This document shows positions 34,181 through 41,733 of a stretch of DNA of 64,000 bases, piece after piece (position 1 is the first letter of the stretch; every line of letters begins with the position of its first letter). The stretch lies in the NCBI RefSeq assembly GCF_003626575.1, contig NZ_RBDY01000002.1, positions 248,001-312,000 of the forward strand, in the 5' to 3' direction. The notes beneath the pieces are model-generated. The model ran no database searches, was not told where the DNA came from, and saw nothing but the letters and a program-made list of their open reading frames with translations. Made by a program: the position numbers and the translations under genes. The stretch comes from Streptomyces radicis (lineage in GTDB: Bacteria; Actinomycetota; Actinomycetes; Streptomycetales; Streptomycetaceae).

Positions 34181-34578
34181 GCCGTTCACCTCCCTCACAG
34201 GGGAGGCGCGAGACGGCGACGCGCGTCCGCGAGATCGAATCTCGCGGGACCCTCGTCGCCGACGCCGCATTGGCCACCTGGTGCACCAACGCTTTTCCAG
34301 GAGGTCCGGGAGCGGGCCACACCGCAGGAGGAGGACAAGCCGGTCCAGCCAGAGGCTCCTCCACACGAGTGCAGGTGGGTGGCGCAGCTGCCGCCCCACA
34401 GCCCCGGGGAGACCGGCGGAACTGCGCTGCCAGCGTGCCGATGCGGGGGCCCGGCGAAAAGCGATCTGTCGGTTCCGCGCGCTCTTGCGGATATACGCCC
34501 GTTCGGAGAAGAGTTGTCAGGAGTGACCGCTCTGTGACGACCGTCCTCACGTCAGCTGAGCTCGAAGGGAGGTTACGC
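34181..34578. other. Intergenic region at the left edge of the accessory segment
   Basis: About 400 bases with no supported gene. It holds the divergent starts of the FMN reductase and the acidic peptide, a perfect inverted repeat at 34227-34247, and a second in-frame start (GTG 34534 behind AGGAG) for the peptide gene. Confidence 0.5.
34227..34247. promoter_or_regulatory. Perfect hairpin CCGCGAGAT-CGA-ATCTCGCGG
   Basis: Nine-base arms with a three-base centre, 47 bp upstream of the FMN reductase start. It could be an operator or an RNA hairpin in the leader. No known binder was recognised. Confidence 0.5.
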
Positions 34579-34719
34579 ATGGAAGACGAACTGTTGGTTG
34601 CCGTCACGGCCCTGGACAGGGTTCACGACCGGTTCGACAGCAGCATGTCCGATCCACCGACCGATGCGACGGGTGATACCCCGTGGCCGGAAGGTGACAC
34701 GTTCGGGGACCCCGCCTAA
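34579..34719 (+). CDS. 46-residue acidic peptide, candidate RiPP precursor
   Basis: A short gene with a very strong ribosome site (GGGAGG six bases before ATG). The product starts MEDELLVAVTALDRVHDRF, a plausible helical leader, and ends in an acidic, Asp/Pro/Thr/Gly-rich stretch (DSSMSDPPTDATGDTPW, then PEGDTFGDPA). It has no signal peptide, no Cys and no family match that I recognise. It precedes a JmjC oxygenase, an aldo/keto reductase and, in opposite orientation, a kinase-fold gene. By position and composition it is the best candidate substrate for those enzymes, but that is inference. GTG 34534 could give a 61-residue form. Confidence 0.5.
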   Translation: MEDELLVAVTALDRVHDRFDSSMSDPPTDATGDTPWPEGDTFGDPA

Positions 34720-34881
34720 CAGCACGCCCCGCGGCCGGGACTCGGTGCCTGTCGGGCTTCGCTCACTCTCCGAGAAGGCGAACTGAACGGGGCCAACGGC
34801 CGCAGTAGGGCAGTGGGGCCGGGCATACCGCGGCCCTCTGCCCGCACTCCCTCAACGGACTTCGCGAGAGGACCAGCAGCG

Positions 34882-36093
34882 ATGGACCACAGGGTGGTCA
34901 CCGACATAGAAAGTGCGCTCGGGTGGGGTGGTCCCAACCAGCTCGGCAAGCGGTTTGCCCGGGGCAGTCTTCCCGACCCCGGGCTGATGGAGCGGGTTCT
35001 CACGCCCGTTCGCCTCTTAGATCTCGTGATGCGTCGGAGCCTGGCGAACCCGCAGGTGCGATGCTTTCGCAAGGGCACGGAACTGCACCCTGACGCATAC
35101 CTGAGTCAGGAGGTGACGGCCCGAGGGCAGGGCATTCGCACGGTGAACATGCGCCGTCTACGGGGTCACCTTCGCGACGGGGCAACGCTGATCCTGGACA
35201 AGGCACACGTCTTCGACCCCACGCTGGAAGTGGTCTGCCGAGCGATTCAGTGGTGGTCCGGCGAACGGATTTCGATCAACGTCTATCTCACCACGAATGG
35301 GGACCACGGTTTCGGTCTGCATTGGGACGACCACAACGTCATCGCGGTCCAACTCTCGGGCGAAAAGGAGTGGGAGGTACGGGGCGCCTCACGAGCTGCG
35401 CCGATGTTCCGCGACGCCGCCCGCAATGACGAGCCGAGCCAAGACGTCATCTGGAATGGGACGATGAAACCAGGCGACGTAATACACATCCCGCGCGGCT
35501 ACTGGCACAAGGCCAGCCGTAGTGGCCGGGACTCAGGACACAGCCTCCATATGATCTTCGGATTCACCAACCCAAGCGGTGTGGGTTGGCTTTCATGGCT
35601 GGCCGACTGGTCCCGGGAAGTCGAACTCTTCCGTCGTGACCTGGACACGTCGGCCGATCCTGAGCGGCAAGAGGCCCAGCGCAACAAGCTGGTGGACGCC
35701 GCCGCCCAACTCATCGAATCGCGCGGCCCGGCCGACTTCCTTGCCGCGCGCAAGAAGGATGTTGCGCCCTCCCGACACGTGCCGTTCGTGGATCTCTTCG
35801 GGCCACTGGAAAACGTCGTGTGCGTTACGGAGTTCCCTCCCCAGATCATCGAACGGGGGAGCACCGTGAAAGTCGTCGGAGCCGGTAAGGAACTGACCCT
35901 CGCGGCCAAGGCACTTCCCGCGTTGCGGCTCCTTCTGAGCGGCCGCCCGGTCAATCTGTCCCAAGCGGCCGGTTTGGTCGGCAATGTGGTCAACCGGGTA
36001 GCGGAGATCCTGACGGAGGAAGAATTGTGCGCGAGCCTCACTCCCGAATTGTCCTCGGGCTACACCGGTCTCGTTACCAGCGACATTCACTGA
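34882..36093 (+). CDS. JmjC/Cupin_4 2-oxoglutarate-dependent oxygenase
   Basis: A 403-residue JmjC-fold protein like the ribosomal oxygenases RoxA, NO66 and MINA53. The iron ligands are visible: His147 and Asp149 in GLHWDDHN and His209 in PRGYWHKAS, with IAVQLSGEKEWEVRG between them and GDVIHIPRGYWH as the distal strand. After a helical dimerisation region, the C-terminus has a winged-helix-like segment (LPALRLLLSGRPVNLSQAAGLV) as in ribosomal oxygenases. Known relatives hydroxylate Arg or His side chains. It overlaps the aldo/keto reductase gene by 67 bases and follows the acidic peptide gene by 162 bases. Codon usage is more A/T-rich at third positions than in the flanks, suggesting transfer. 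Confidence 0.82.
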   Translation: MDHRVVTDIESALGWGGPNQLGKRFARGSLPDPGLMERVLTPVRLLDLVMRRSLANPQVRCFRKGTELHPDAYLSQEVTARGQGIRTVNMRRLRGHLRDGATLILDKAHVFDPTLEVVCRAIQWWSGERISINVYLTTNGDHGFGLHWDDHNVIAVQLSGEKEWEVRGASRAAPMFRDAARNDEPSQDVIWNGTMKPGDVIHIPRGYWHKASRSGRDSGHSLHMIFGFTNPSGVGWLSWLADWSREVELFRRDLDTSADPERQEAQRNKLVDAAAQLIESRGPADFLAARKKDVAPSRHVPFVDLFGPLENVVCVTEFPPQIIERGSTVKVVGAGKELTLAAKALPALRLLLSGRPVNLSQAAGLVGNVVNRVAEILTEEELCASLTPELSSGYTGLVTSDIH

Positions 36094-36938
36094 ATGCCGC
36101 GCTGGACATGGGCATACGGGCGATCGACACAGCGTTCAACTACCACGGTTTCGCCGCTCACCAGACGTTGGCGAGCTTCGGTGACCTGTTGGCCCCTTTC
36201 AGCGTGTCCACCAAGGTCGGTTACTTCCCTGGGGCGGCGGGCGCTGTTCACTCCCTCGACCCCGGCCGACTTCGCTACGCACTGGAGAAGACGAACCGAG
36301 ACCTCGGGCGAACGCCTGACCTCGTCTTCCTGCACAACCCGGAACAGTCGGTCTCAGGGCTTCCCCCGGAAGAGGCGCGAGACTGTCTGACGCTCGCCTG
36401 CGGGGTGCTGGCGAACGCTGCCAGGGAAGGGCTCTGCGGCGCTTGGGGGATCGCTTCGTGGCGTCCGGGTCCGCTCGTGTGCCTTGTTGACGGCGACACC
36501 CCGAGACCTGACGTACTCATGGTCCGTTCGGGGTTGCTGGTCGCCATTGACACCCTGGACGCCTCCGAATCCCTGGCCGCGCGGTGGCACCTACCCGCCG
36601 CTGCGGTCTGGGGCATGAGCCCCTTCGGGGGCAGGGCCACAGACTCGATATGGGAAGAGATCAACCCCAAGGTCTTTCTCCGTGGGGATTCCGCCCGTGT
36701 CTGTTCGCGACTCCAGGCAGCATTCCGAGCGGCGTACTACCTGCCCCGCGTCAGTTCCGTAGCGGTGGGTTCCGATGATCCCGGGCACCTCAGGGAGCTG
36801 CTGGACTCCCTTGGCGCCGAGGTGAATGAAAGCACCGTGGCGAGATACCGAGATCTGCTGAGGCGTCAGCGCGGAGACTCCAACTCCTCAAGCAGCCGAA
36901 GCGCTTCCATTCGAACTGCTGCCCCTTCATCGACATAG
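36027..36938 (+). CDS. Aldo/keto reductase family protein
   Basis: A 303-residue (alpha/beta)8 reductase. The catalytic tetrad is complete: Asp34 and Tyr39 in AIDTAFNYHG, Lys63 in VSTKVGYF and His103 in LVFLHNPE. The N-terminal strand RIVLGLHRS is short, so GTG 36027, with GGAGGAAG just upstream, is the only workable start; it lies inside the JmjC gene, so the two are tightly coupled. The region around 210-240 that normally binds NADP phosphate is shorter than in typical members. The overlap with an oxygenase gene suggests the two act on one substrate. The 3' end overlaps the convergent kinase-fold gene by 73 bases. Confidence 0.82.
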   Translation: MREPHSRIVLGLHRSRYQRHSLNAALDMGIRAIDTAFNYHGFAAHQTLASFGDLLAPFSVSTKVGYFPGAAGAVHSLDPGRLRYALEKTNRDLGRTPDLVFLHNPEQSVSGLPPEEARDCLTLACGVLANAAREGLCGAWGIASWRPGPLVCLVDGDTPRPDVLMVRSGLLVAIDTLDASESLAARWHLPAAAVWGMSPFGGRATDSIWEEINPKVFLRGDSARVCSRLQAAFRAAYYLPRVSSVAVGSDDPGHLRELLDSLGAEVNESTVARYRDLLRRQRGDSNSSSSRSASIRTAAPSST

Positions 36939-37699
36939 GGAACGAGCTTGGAGCAGTAGAACAACGACATGAGTTTGCCGGTTCGGCTCCCAAGATCGCC
37001 CCGCCTTTCGTGCCGCACTCGCTCGGCCACTTCCGGGACATCGAGGGAGCTGACCCACAACTTGGCTGAGTCCAACCCTCGCGGAGCCATCCCCCAGTCT
37101 TCCCAGTCCAACAGGTAACACTCCGGCGTGGTCAGGTTGGCCCAGCTCAGGTCAGCGTGTGCGGTTGCCCACTCGTCCAAGCTGATATCGATCCCGGCCT
37201 CGGGAAACGCCTTCTGAATGACCTCGGCCACCACTTCCCGAGAAATGGTCACGGTGTCCGGTGTCGCCACGCGGGTGGTCGTTTGCGCGGCCAGAGCATC
37301 GAGGGATTCGGTCAGCGTCGCCCACCACGCGTCAGGCAGCTCCGCCCTGTCAGTGGGCTTCATGGGCTCGGCAGTGACCAGCTGTGTTTCATCGGCCCGC
37401 CACATCGAACCGTCGTCCGGGTCACTCCAAGCCAGACCCGCGAACCATTCCGGCATCGCAACGCCCTGGAGCACCGCCGCGCACTCGACACCGTTCCATC
37501 CTTGTCCGTCGATCCGTTCCCGTGCCCGCCGTTCGATCCGCACCCAAGTGCCTCGATCTGTCCGGGCCCCGATCGACCGCCGTTTACGCACCTCGGTACT
37601 TCTGTCCAACTGCACCCCGAGAGACCGTTCAACACGGCCCAACACTGCATCAACAGACTCCGTGCGCAAGTCAACGGTCACGGCAGCGGACGCGGGCAT
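36866..37699 (-). CDS. APH-fold phosphotransferase-like protein
   Basis: A 277-residue protein with the C-terminal lobe of the aminoglycoside phosphotransferase/choline kinase fold. The catalytic loop HADLSWAN (His181, Asp183, Asn188) and the metal-binding LLDWEDWG (Asp198) are visible. The N-terminal nucleotide lobe is short and poorly conserved (RRSIGARTDRGTWVRIERRARE carries possible strands and a lysine-poor substitute), so ATP binding is not assured. It may act on a small molecule or a peptide. It is transcribed toward the aldo/keto reductase gene, overlapping it, and may be part of the same accessory module. ATG 37699 follows GAGGAG. Confidence 0.6.
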   Translation of the reverse strand: MPASAAVTVDLRTESVDAVLGRVERSLGVQLDRSTEVRKRRSIGARTDRGTWVRIERRARERIDGQGWNGVECAAVLQGVAMPEWFAGLAWSDPDDGSMWRADETQLVTAEPMKPTDRAELPDAWWATLTESLDALAAQTTTRVATPDTVTISREVVAEVIQKAFPEAGIDISLDEWATAHADLSWANLTTPECYLLDWEDWGMAPRGLDSAKLWVSSLDVPEVAERVRHERRGDLGSRTGKLMSLFYCSKLVPYVDEGAAVRMEALRLLEELESPR

Positions 37700-38055
37700 A
37701 CCGACTCCTCGGAATCGCTGTTGGCGCTACCAGTATGGAGGAGACCGACCACGCCGCGTGCACACTCCCCGGTCGATGGAGAGACTTCCCGTAGTCGTTC
37801 GATTGCTTGGCGCGGTTGCCTGTCGTCTCCAAGGCAACCAGCGTCGTCCAGCGTCCAGAAAGCCCGTGTCCACGCTCTGCGGGCACCCGACCAGCGCCCT
37901 CGTGATCAACGGTGAAGCGCGGCGCGCGGGCGCCGGGCCGCACTCCGCCTTCCCGTCGCCGACCCCTTGGTAGTGTCCGACCCGTCCGTCACGCCAGCCG
38001 CGGAAACTCTCTTCTGACGGCCGGTGCCCCACCCCCATCGCGGATCGGTGAGCAC
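37700..38055. other. Intergenic, 356 bases, right edge of the JmjC module
   Basis: Contains the start region of the kinase-fold gene and the leader of the MazG gene. No additional gene or strong structure was recognised. Confidence 0.5.
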
Positions 38056-38394
38056 ATGGACTCGGCGACCTGGACCACGATCGCGCGCCTCGTGGAATGG
38101 CTCGACGCCCACAACACCAACTCCCCGGAGCTGACACGTCTGTTGCGCGTGCTGAAGATCCAGGAGGAGGCGGGGGAGGTCGCCGAGGCCATTCACGGCG
38201 CCATGGGCTCGAATCCGCGGAAGGGCGCCAGCCACACCTGGGGCGATGTGGAGAAGGAGCTGTGCGACGTCATCCTCGCGAGCATGGTGTCGCTGGCGAC
38301 CATCAACCCGGACGCGCGGAAGGTTTTCGAGTACCACCTCAACCGCGTCGCCGAGCGTTCCCTTGACGCGGCGGGGCCGACGGCGATCGTGTGA
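38056..38394 (+). CDS. MazG-like nucleotide pyrophosphohydrolase
   Basis: A 112-residue single-domain MazG-type protein, which hydrolyses non-canonical or damaged nucleoside triphosphates. The metal-binding EExxE pattern is visible as KIQEEAGEVAEAIHG and the second acidic motif as EKELCDVILASMVSL, where Glu and Asp are conserved. ATG 38056 gives the usual length for the actinobacterial family. It ends nine bases before the convergent three-gene operon. Confidence 0.85.
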   Translation: MDSATWTTIARLVEWLDAHNTNSPELTRLLRVLKIQEEAGEVAEAIHGAMGSNPRKGASHTWGDVEKELCDVILASMVSLATINPDARKVFEYHLNRVAERSLDAAGPTAIV

Positions 38395-38403
38395 ACCCGC
38401 GCG

Positions 38404-39027
38404 TCAGCTTTCGACGGTGCAGCGGGTGAGCTCGATGACCAGCTGGGCGGCAAGGAACCACCTCGCGTCCGGGTGGCCGTAGGGGAGGTGATGGTCCTCC
38501 GGGTGCGGGACGATGCCGTCGCTGTCCGGGTCGGGGGTGAAGAACCCCCCGAACACCCCCCACGTGCGCGGCTTGCGCGAGCGGATCAGCAACGGATCGG
38601 TCAGATGCGGACAGTGCCGAACCGCCAGCGCCGCACACGGACGACACACCGGCGGCTTCGTCGACAGCAGCCCCTCCACGTCCCCGAAGTCCGCGACCTC
38701 GGCGCGCTGCACCAGGAACAGCCACCCCCGCGACGTCCGGTCGGCCGGACCACCGCACACCTGACACAGCCGCTCCAGCATCGTCCGCCGCTGACGGGCC
38801 GGGTGCAGCGCCCTGAAGTCCGGCCTCCCCGCACCGGGTTCGGCGTCCATCCGCGTCCACAGCACCCCATGCCGGTCGCGGTCACCCGGCACCTCGTCGC
38901 GATATCCCAGCCCGTTCCCGCCGGGCCGCACGGCCAACGCCACGGCCACGCGGGTGCTTTCACCCGTCCACGCGGCGGCGTACGGCACGGGCAGGGCCTT
39001 CGGCCCCCAAGTGATCGTCTCGGTCAT
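38404..39027 (-). CDS. Hypothetical zinc-binding protein of a Streptomyces three-gene operon
   Basis: A 207-residue protein without a named family that I recognise. Two Cys pairs, LCQVCGGP and PVCRPCAALAVRHCPHL, separated by about 40 residues, look like a treble-clef zinc site. The remainder is rich in Pro/Asp/His (EPGAGRPDFRALHPARQRR, PDPDSDGIVPHPEDHHLPYGH). Its ATG overlaps the stop of the preceding gene by four bases (ATGA), so it is translated together with it. Location next to an XRE/DUF397 locus is typical for genes of unknown function in Streptomyces. Confidence 0.6.
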   Translation of the reverse strand: MTETITWGPKALPVPYAAAWTGESTRVAVALAVRPGGNGLGYRDEVPGDRDRHGVLWTRMDAEPGAGRPDFRALHPARQRRTMLERLCQVCGGPADRTSRGWLFLVQRAEVADFGDVEGLLSTKPPVCRPCAALAVRHCPHLTDPLLIRSRKPRTWGVFGGFFTPDPDSDGIVPHPEDHHLPYGHPDARWFLAAQLVIELTRCTVES

Positions 39028-39455
39028 GATGTGAGCCGGTGAACCTTCCCTGTCAGCTTCCCTGTCGGCCTCTCCATGACCGAGCACACCTCGCCCAGCC
39101 GGGCGGGACGCAGATCGGTCAGCCAGTGCGACCACTCACGGTCAGGACCGGCAACCGCCCGCAACCGCACCGCGTGCGCGCTCTCCCGCCGCGCCACCGC
39201 CCCCACCACGTCGGCGGCCGGGCTGTAGAGCAACGTCCCCGGATCCGGCTCGTACACCAGCGCCGCCAGCCGGTCCGCGACGAACGCCGCGACCTCCACC
39301 GGCAGATCCAGCGTCACGCTCACCCGCCCCTCCGTCGTCTCCATCACCTGCACCCGATGCGCCGGAAGCGCCCGCGCGGCCAGATGGTCACGCAACCGGT
39401 CACGATGCAGCAACGCCCGGTCAACGGGCGACGGCTCAGCCGCGAACACGATCAT
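39024..39455 (-). CDS. Hypothetical protein, middle gene of the coupled operon
   Basis: A 143-residue protein of unknown function. It starts MIVFAAEPSPVDRALLHRDRL, has DHLAARALPAHRVQVMETTEGRVSVTLDLPVEVAAFVADRL and ends WSHWLTDLRPARLGEVCSVM... It looks alpha/beta and soluble. It overlaps the upstream gene by 20 bases and the downstream zinc-protein gene by four. The three genes probably make one complex or act in one pathway. Confidence 0.6.
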   Translation of the reverse strand: MIVFAAEPSPVDRALLHRDRLRDHLAARALPAHRVQVMETTEGRVSVTLDLPVEVAAFVADRLAALVYEPDPGTLLYSPAADVVGAVARRESAHAVRLRAVAGPDREWSHWLTDLRPARLGEVCSVMERPTGKLTGKVHRLTS

Positions 39456-39651
39456 CGCCACTCGGCCCTCCGACCAACGCCCGGGTGAGCGCCCGCGCCG
39501 TCTCGGGCCTGATCCGGCCCAACTCGACAAGCGGCGCATCGGGCACACACGCATGAAGTCGCAGAATGGGAAACGCGATTCCGCTGGCCTCCAACGCAGC
39601 CCTCAATTCGCGCATCGCGCTTTCCGCGTCCTGCCGGGGCGAGTTCGTCAA
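39436..39651 (-). CDS. Small hypothetical protein, first gene of the coupled operon
   Basis: A 71-residue acidic/helical protein with RQDAESAMRELRAALEASG, a short hydrophobic strand IAFPILRLHA and the motif LGRIRPETARALTRAL. TTG 39651 is chosen because GGAGG lies five bases upstream; an earlier TTG at 39687 is weaker. It diverges from the XRE gene at 39767 and is the promoter-proximal gene of the operon. Confidence 0.6.
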   Translation of the reverse strand: MTNSPRQDAESAMRELRAALEASGIAFPILRLHACVPDAPLVELGRIRPETARALTRALVGGPSGDDRVRG

Positions 39652-39720
39652 GGGAACCTCCTCGAGTCGCTTGTCGCGGGGCCCCAAGGGAAGCAGATTG
39701 AAAGGGCGTTGAGGTGGGGA

Positions 39721-39735
39721 GAACCAGCGTGGTTC
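39721..39735. promoter_or_regulatory. Palindrome GAACCA-GCG-TGGTTC
   Basis: Perfect 6-bp arms with a 3-bp centre, in the divergent gap between the three-gene operon and the XRE regulator, 32 bp before the XRE start. A likely binding site for the XRE protein, as such regulators often control their own divergent promoter. Confidence 0.5.
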
Positions 39736-39766
39736 AACGTGTCACCAGGGAGTGGGAGCGAACAGA

Positions 39767-40627
39767 ATGGCGAATCTCCAGGTCACCGGGCCCGACAGGG
39801 AGTCACCGAGCGAGGGGTTGAATGATCTCGAATACCTGGGCGGCGAGGTGCGCGTGGCCCGCGAGGGCCGCAAGCTGTCGCAGGTGCAGCTCGGGAAGGC
39901 AACGGGCTACTCGAAGTCGTATGTCTGCAAGGTTGAGGGGGGTGTGATCATCCCCTCCGTCGAATTCGCACGGAAATGCGATGTGGTATTCGGAACACCA
40001 GGCATGTTCGAACGCCTACGCCAACGCATCGTGGAACGCGGCCACCCCAGCTGGTTCGCGCCCTACGCCAAGATGGAGGGCAGCGCGGTCGAGATGCTGA
40101 TCTACTCGCTCAACGTCATCCCCGGGCTGCTACAGACCGAGTCCTACGCCGAAGCGATCTTTCGGGTCGACGACCCGCAGCCCGGCGCCGAGGAAGTCCG
40201 GCAGAGAGTCGCCAAGCGGATGGCGCGGAAGACGATCCTGACCCGGGACGTACCCCCCATGCTCTGGGTCGTACTGCACGAATCGGCGCTGCGCACCGTC
40301 ATCGGAGACGCCGCTGTCATGCGGGACCAGATGGCGCGGTTGGCTGAGGCCGCCCGGACGCCTCGTGTGACCCTTCAGATCCTGCCGTTCGGGGCAGGTT
40401 GCCTCCCCGCCATCGTGCCGTTTACTGCCTTGCGGTTTCGGGACGGCGGGACCACGCTCTACTCGGACACCATCGCAGGTGGACAGATGAGCGACTCACC
40501 TCAACAAGTAACCTATGCATCAAGGGCCTTCGACCGGCTGCGCATGGAGTCGCTTGGTACCGGTGAGTCTCTGAGGCTCGTGGAAAAGATCGAGAGGGAG
40601 TATCGAGATGCAGCGGGGAGCAACTGA
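39767..40627 (+). CDS. XRE family regulator with DUF5753 (WhiJ-like)
   Basis: A 286-residue regulator. The N-terminal Cro/C1 HTH (LGGEVRVAREGRKLSQVQLGKATGYSKSYVCKVEGGVIIPS) is followed by DUF5753 (about 85-280; WFAPYAKMEGSAVEMLIYSLNVIPGLLQTESYAEAI, ...RTPRVTLQILPFGAG). In Streptomyces this family includes WhiJ-type developmental regulators, paired with a DUF397 protein that relieves repression. The next gene is DUF397, overlapping by 20 bases. ATG 39767 has GGGAG nine bases upstream; GTG 39752 is possible. Confidence 0.9.
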   Translation: MANLQVTGPDRESPSEGLNDLEYLGGEVRVAREGRKLSQVQLGKATGYSKSYVCKVEGGVIIPSVEFARKCDVVFGTPGMFERLRQRIVERGHPSWFAPYAKMEGSAVEMLIYSLNVIPGLLQTESYAEAIFRVDDPQPGAEEVRQRVAKRMARKTILTRDVPPMLWVVLHESALRTVIGDAAVMRDQMARLAEAARTPRVTLQILPFGAGCLPAIVPFTALRFRDGGTTLYSDTIAGGQMSDSPQQVTYASRAFDRLRMESLGTGESLRLVEKIEREYRDAAGSN

Positions 40628-40802
40628 AAGCCGTTGGCGCACCTCCTCCTACAGCAGCCCGCAGGGCGGCGACTGTGTGGAGGTCCGCGACGGGGTACCC
40701 GGCGCCGTACCGGTCCGGGACACGAAGCAGCGCGGCACGGGGCCGGTGATCACGATCGGCCACGACGCGTGGCGGGCGTTCATCGACATGGCCAAGGACT
40801 GA
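40608..40802 (+). CDS. DUF397 protein, copy 1
   Basis: A 64-residue DUF397 protein (RWRTSSYSSPQGGDCVEV, PVRDTKQRGTGPVITIGHDAWRAFIDMAKD). DUF397 proteins partner with XRE/DUF5753 regulators in Streptomyces, probably as an antagonist or toxin-antitoxin-like pair. Its start lies inside the XRE gene, giving translational coupling. A second, very similar copy follows at 41294. Confidence 0.9.
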   Translation: MQRGATESRWRTSSYSSPQGGDCVEVRDGVPGAVPVRDTKQRGTGPVITIGHDAWRAFIDMAKD

Positions 40803-40812
40803 CCGACCCTGC

Positions 40813-40842
40813 GGCGGCTACGACGCCTGGCCTACGTGGCCC
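40813..40842. repeat. 30-bp inverted repeat, left arm
   Basis: Begins GGCGGCTACGACGCC and is the exact reverse complement of 41582-41611. The two arms flank DUF397 copy 2 and its surroundings, 739 bases apart. Confidence 0.85.
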
Positions 40843-41026
40843 GCCGCACCCCGACGTTCCGTCTCGTACGAATGCACGTAAGAGGCACCTACGGGAGGGA
40901 GGGTGGTGGGTGGCGGTCGTCGCGGTCACCGGTCGGTCTGTGGGTGGCGGGGGCCGTTCGCCGAACGGGCGCAGCCGCGAAGGATAGTTGGCGGCCGATC
41001 TGCCGGTGGTCGGTTGCGGTGGCGCG

Positions 41027-41059
41027 CACCCTTCGGGCCTGCCCTGGCCGCACGTGGCG
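41027..41059. repeat. 33-bp direct repeat, copy 1
   Basis: Begins CACCCTTCGGGCCTG and is identical to 41531-41563. The preceding 40 bases also match imperfectly. A 24-bp part (41018-41041) occurs in reverse orientation at 44956-44979. Confidence 0.85.
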
Positions 41060-41105
41060 TTTTCATTCCTCGCGCCCGTTGAGCTCAGGTAGCGGGCCGT
41101 GCTTA

Positions 41106-41211
41106 TCCGCCCCTTACGCCGGGGCACATGCCCTTTTGAAACGGCGCACGTTCTGTTCAACACAAAGCGTGCCCCGTTTCAGAAGAGCACCCGTCCTCGC
41201 GTAAGCGGGAC
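41106..41211. repeat. Long imperfect inverted repeat, MITE-like
   Basis: Two arms of about 46 bases, roughly 41106-41154 and 41165-41211, pair with about three-quarters identity around a short loop. Paired blocks include TTACGC with GCGTAA, TTTTGAAACGG with CCGTTTCAGAA and CGCACG with CGTGCC. The outer ends GCCCCTTACGC/GCGTAAGCGGG are well matched. It could be a non-autonomous transposable element, or a bidirectional terminator. Confidence 0.6.
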
Positions 41212-41293
41212 ATAAACCCCGACGGGCGGAGCTGCGGTCTTGCGCCCCGCGAACACCCGGACCACGCTCGGACGGAGAGACGGAGAGATCGCG

Positions 41294-41488
41294 ATGCGGC
41301 GAGAAGCAACTGACAGCGGTTGGCGCACGTCTTCCTACAGCACTGCCCAGGGCGGCGAATGCGTCGAGGTCCGCGACGGCGTGCCCGACGCCATACCGGT
41401 CCGGGACACGAAGCAGCGCGGCACGGGGCCGGTGATCACGATCGGCCACAACGCGTGGCGCGCGTTCATCGACATGACCAAGAACTGA
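41294..41488 (+). CDS. DUF397 protein, copy 2
   Basis: A 64-residue protein nearly identical to copy 1 in the second half (PVRDTKQRGTGPVITIGHNAWRAFIDMTKN), while the first half differs at several positions (RREATDSGWRTSSYSTAQGGECVEV). Same length and layout as copy 1, so it is a tandem duplicate of the downstream partner only; no second XRE gene accompanies it. ATG 41294 follows a GAGAGA-rich stretch. Confidence 0.88.
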   Translation: MRREATDSGWRTSSYSTAQGGECVEVRDGVPDAIPVRDTKQRGTGPVITIGHNAWRAFIDMTKN

Positions 41489-41530
41489 CTCTGCGGCGGC
41501 CGATGTGCGGCGATCGGCTGAGGTGACGCA

Positions 41531-41563
41531 CACCCTTCGGGCCTGCCCTGGCCGCACGTGGCG
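41531..41563. repeat. 33-bp direct repeat, copy 2
   Basis: Identical to 41027-41059, here just after DUF397 copy 2, so the duplicated unit included the downstream flank. Confidence 0.85.
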
Positions 41564-41581
41564 ACGCACCCGGCAGAGCGC

Positions 41582-41611
41582 GGGCCACGTAGGCCAGGCG
41601 TCGTAGCCGCC
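41582..41611. repeat. 30-bp inverted repeat, right arm
   Basis: Exact reverse complement of 40813-40842. Confidence 0.85.
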
Positions 41612-41624
41612 CCACCCACACAGG

Positions 41625-41653
41625 CGCGCGGTCACGACGTCATGTGGCCGAGG
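41625..41653. repeat. 29-bp repeat matching the end of the AAA ATPase gene
   Basis: Matches 44078-44106 at 27 of 29 positions. At 44078-44106 this sequence contains the last codons and stop of the AAA ATPase gene (RHITS-stop). Here, read on the minus strand, it gives GHMTS-stop, so this is likely a leftover 3' tail of a second ATPase copy. Confidence 0.7.
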
Positions 41654-41733
41654 GTCCACAGCGAGTGCCAGAGCGCCGAAGGTTGGCATCCTCGCTCGGG
41701 ACACGACCAACGGGCAGATTGGTGCCCTGGTAA

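Larger units (their letters stand above)
40803..41293. other. Intergenic between the DUF397 copies, repeat-rich
   Basis: A 491-base gap with no gene. It holds one arm of a 30-bp inverted repeat (40813-40842), the palindrome CCGTTCG-C-CGAACGG (about 40954-40968), one copy of a 33-bp direct repeat (41027-41059), a long imperfect hairpin (41106-41211) and the leader of DUF397 copy 2. Confidence 0.6.

Noticed and set aside
34228..34260. tRNA-like stretch with a TpsiC-arm-like GATCGAATC
   Set aside because: The surrounding bases do not form an acceptor stem or anticodon arm; it is simply a 9-bp hairpin.
40608..41488. XRE/DUF397 locus as a classical toxin-antitoxin system
   Set aside because: The family is better known as developmental regulators with antagonists; there is no toxin fold and no sign of a plasmid or phage.
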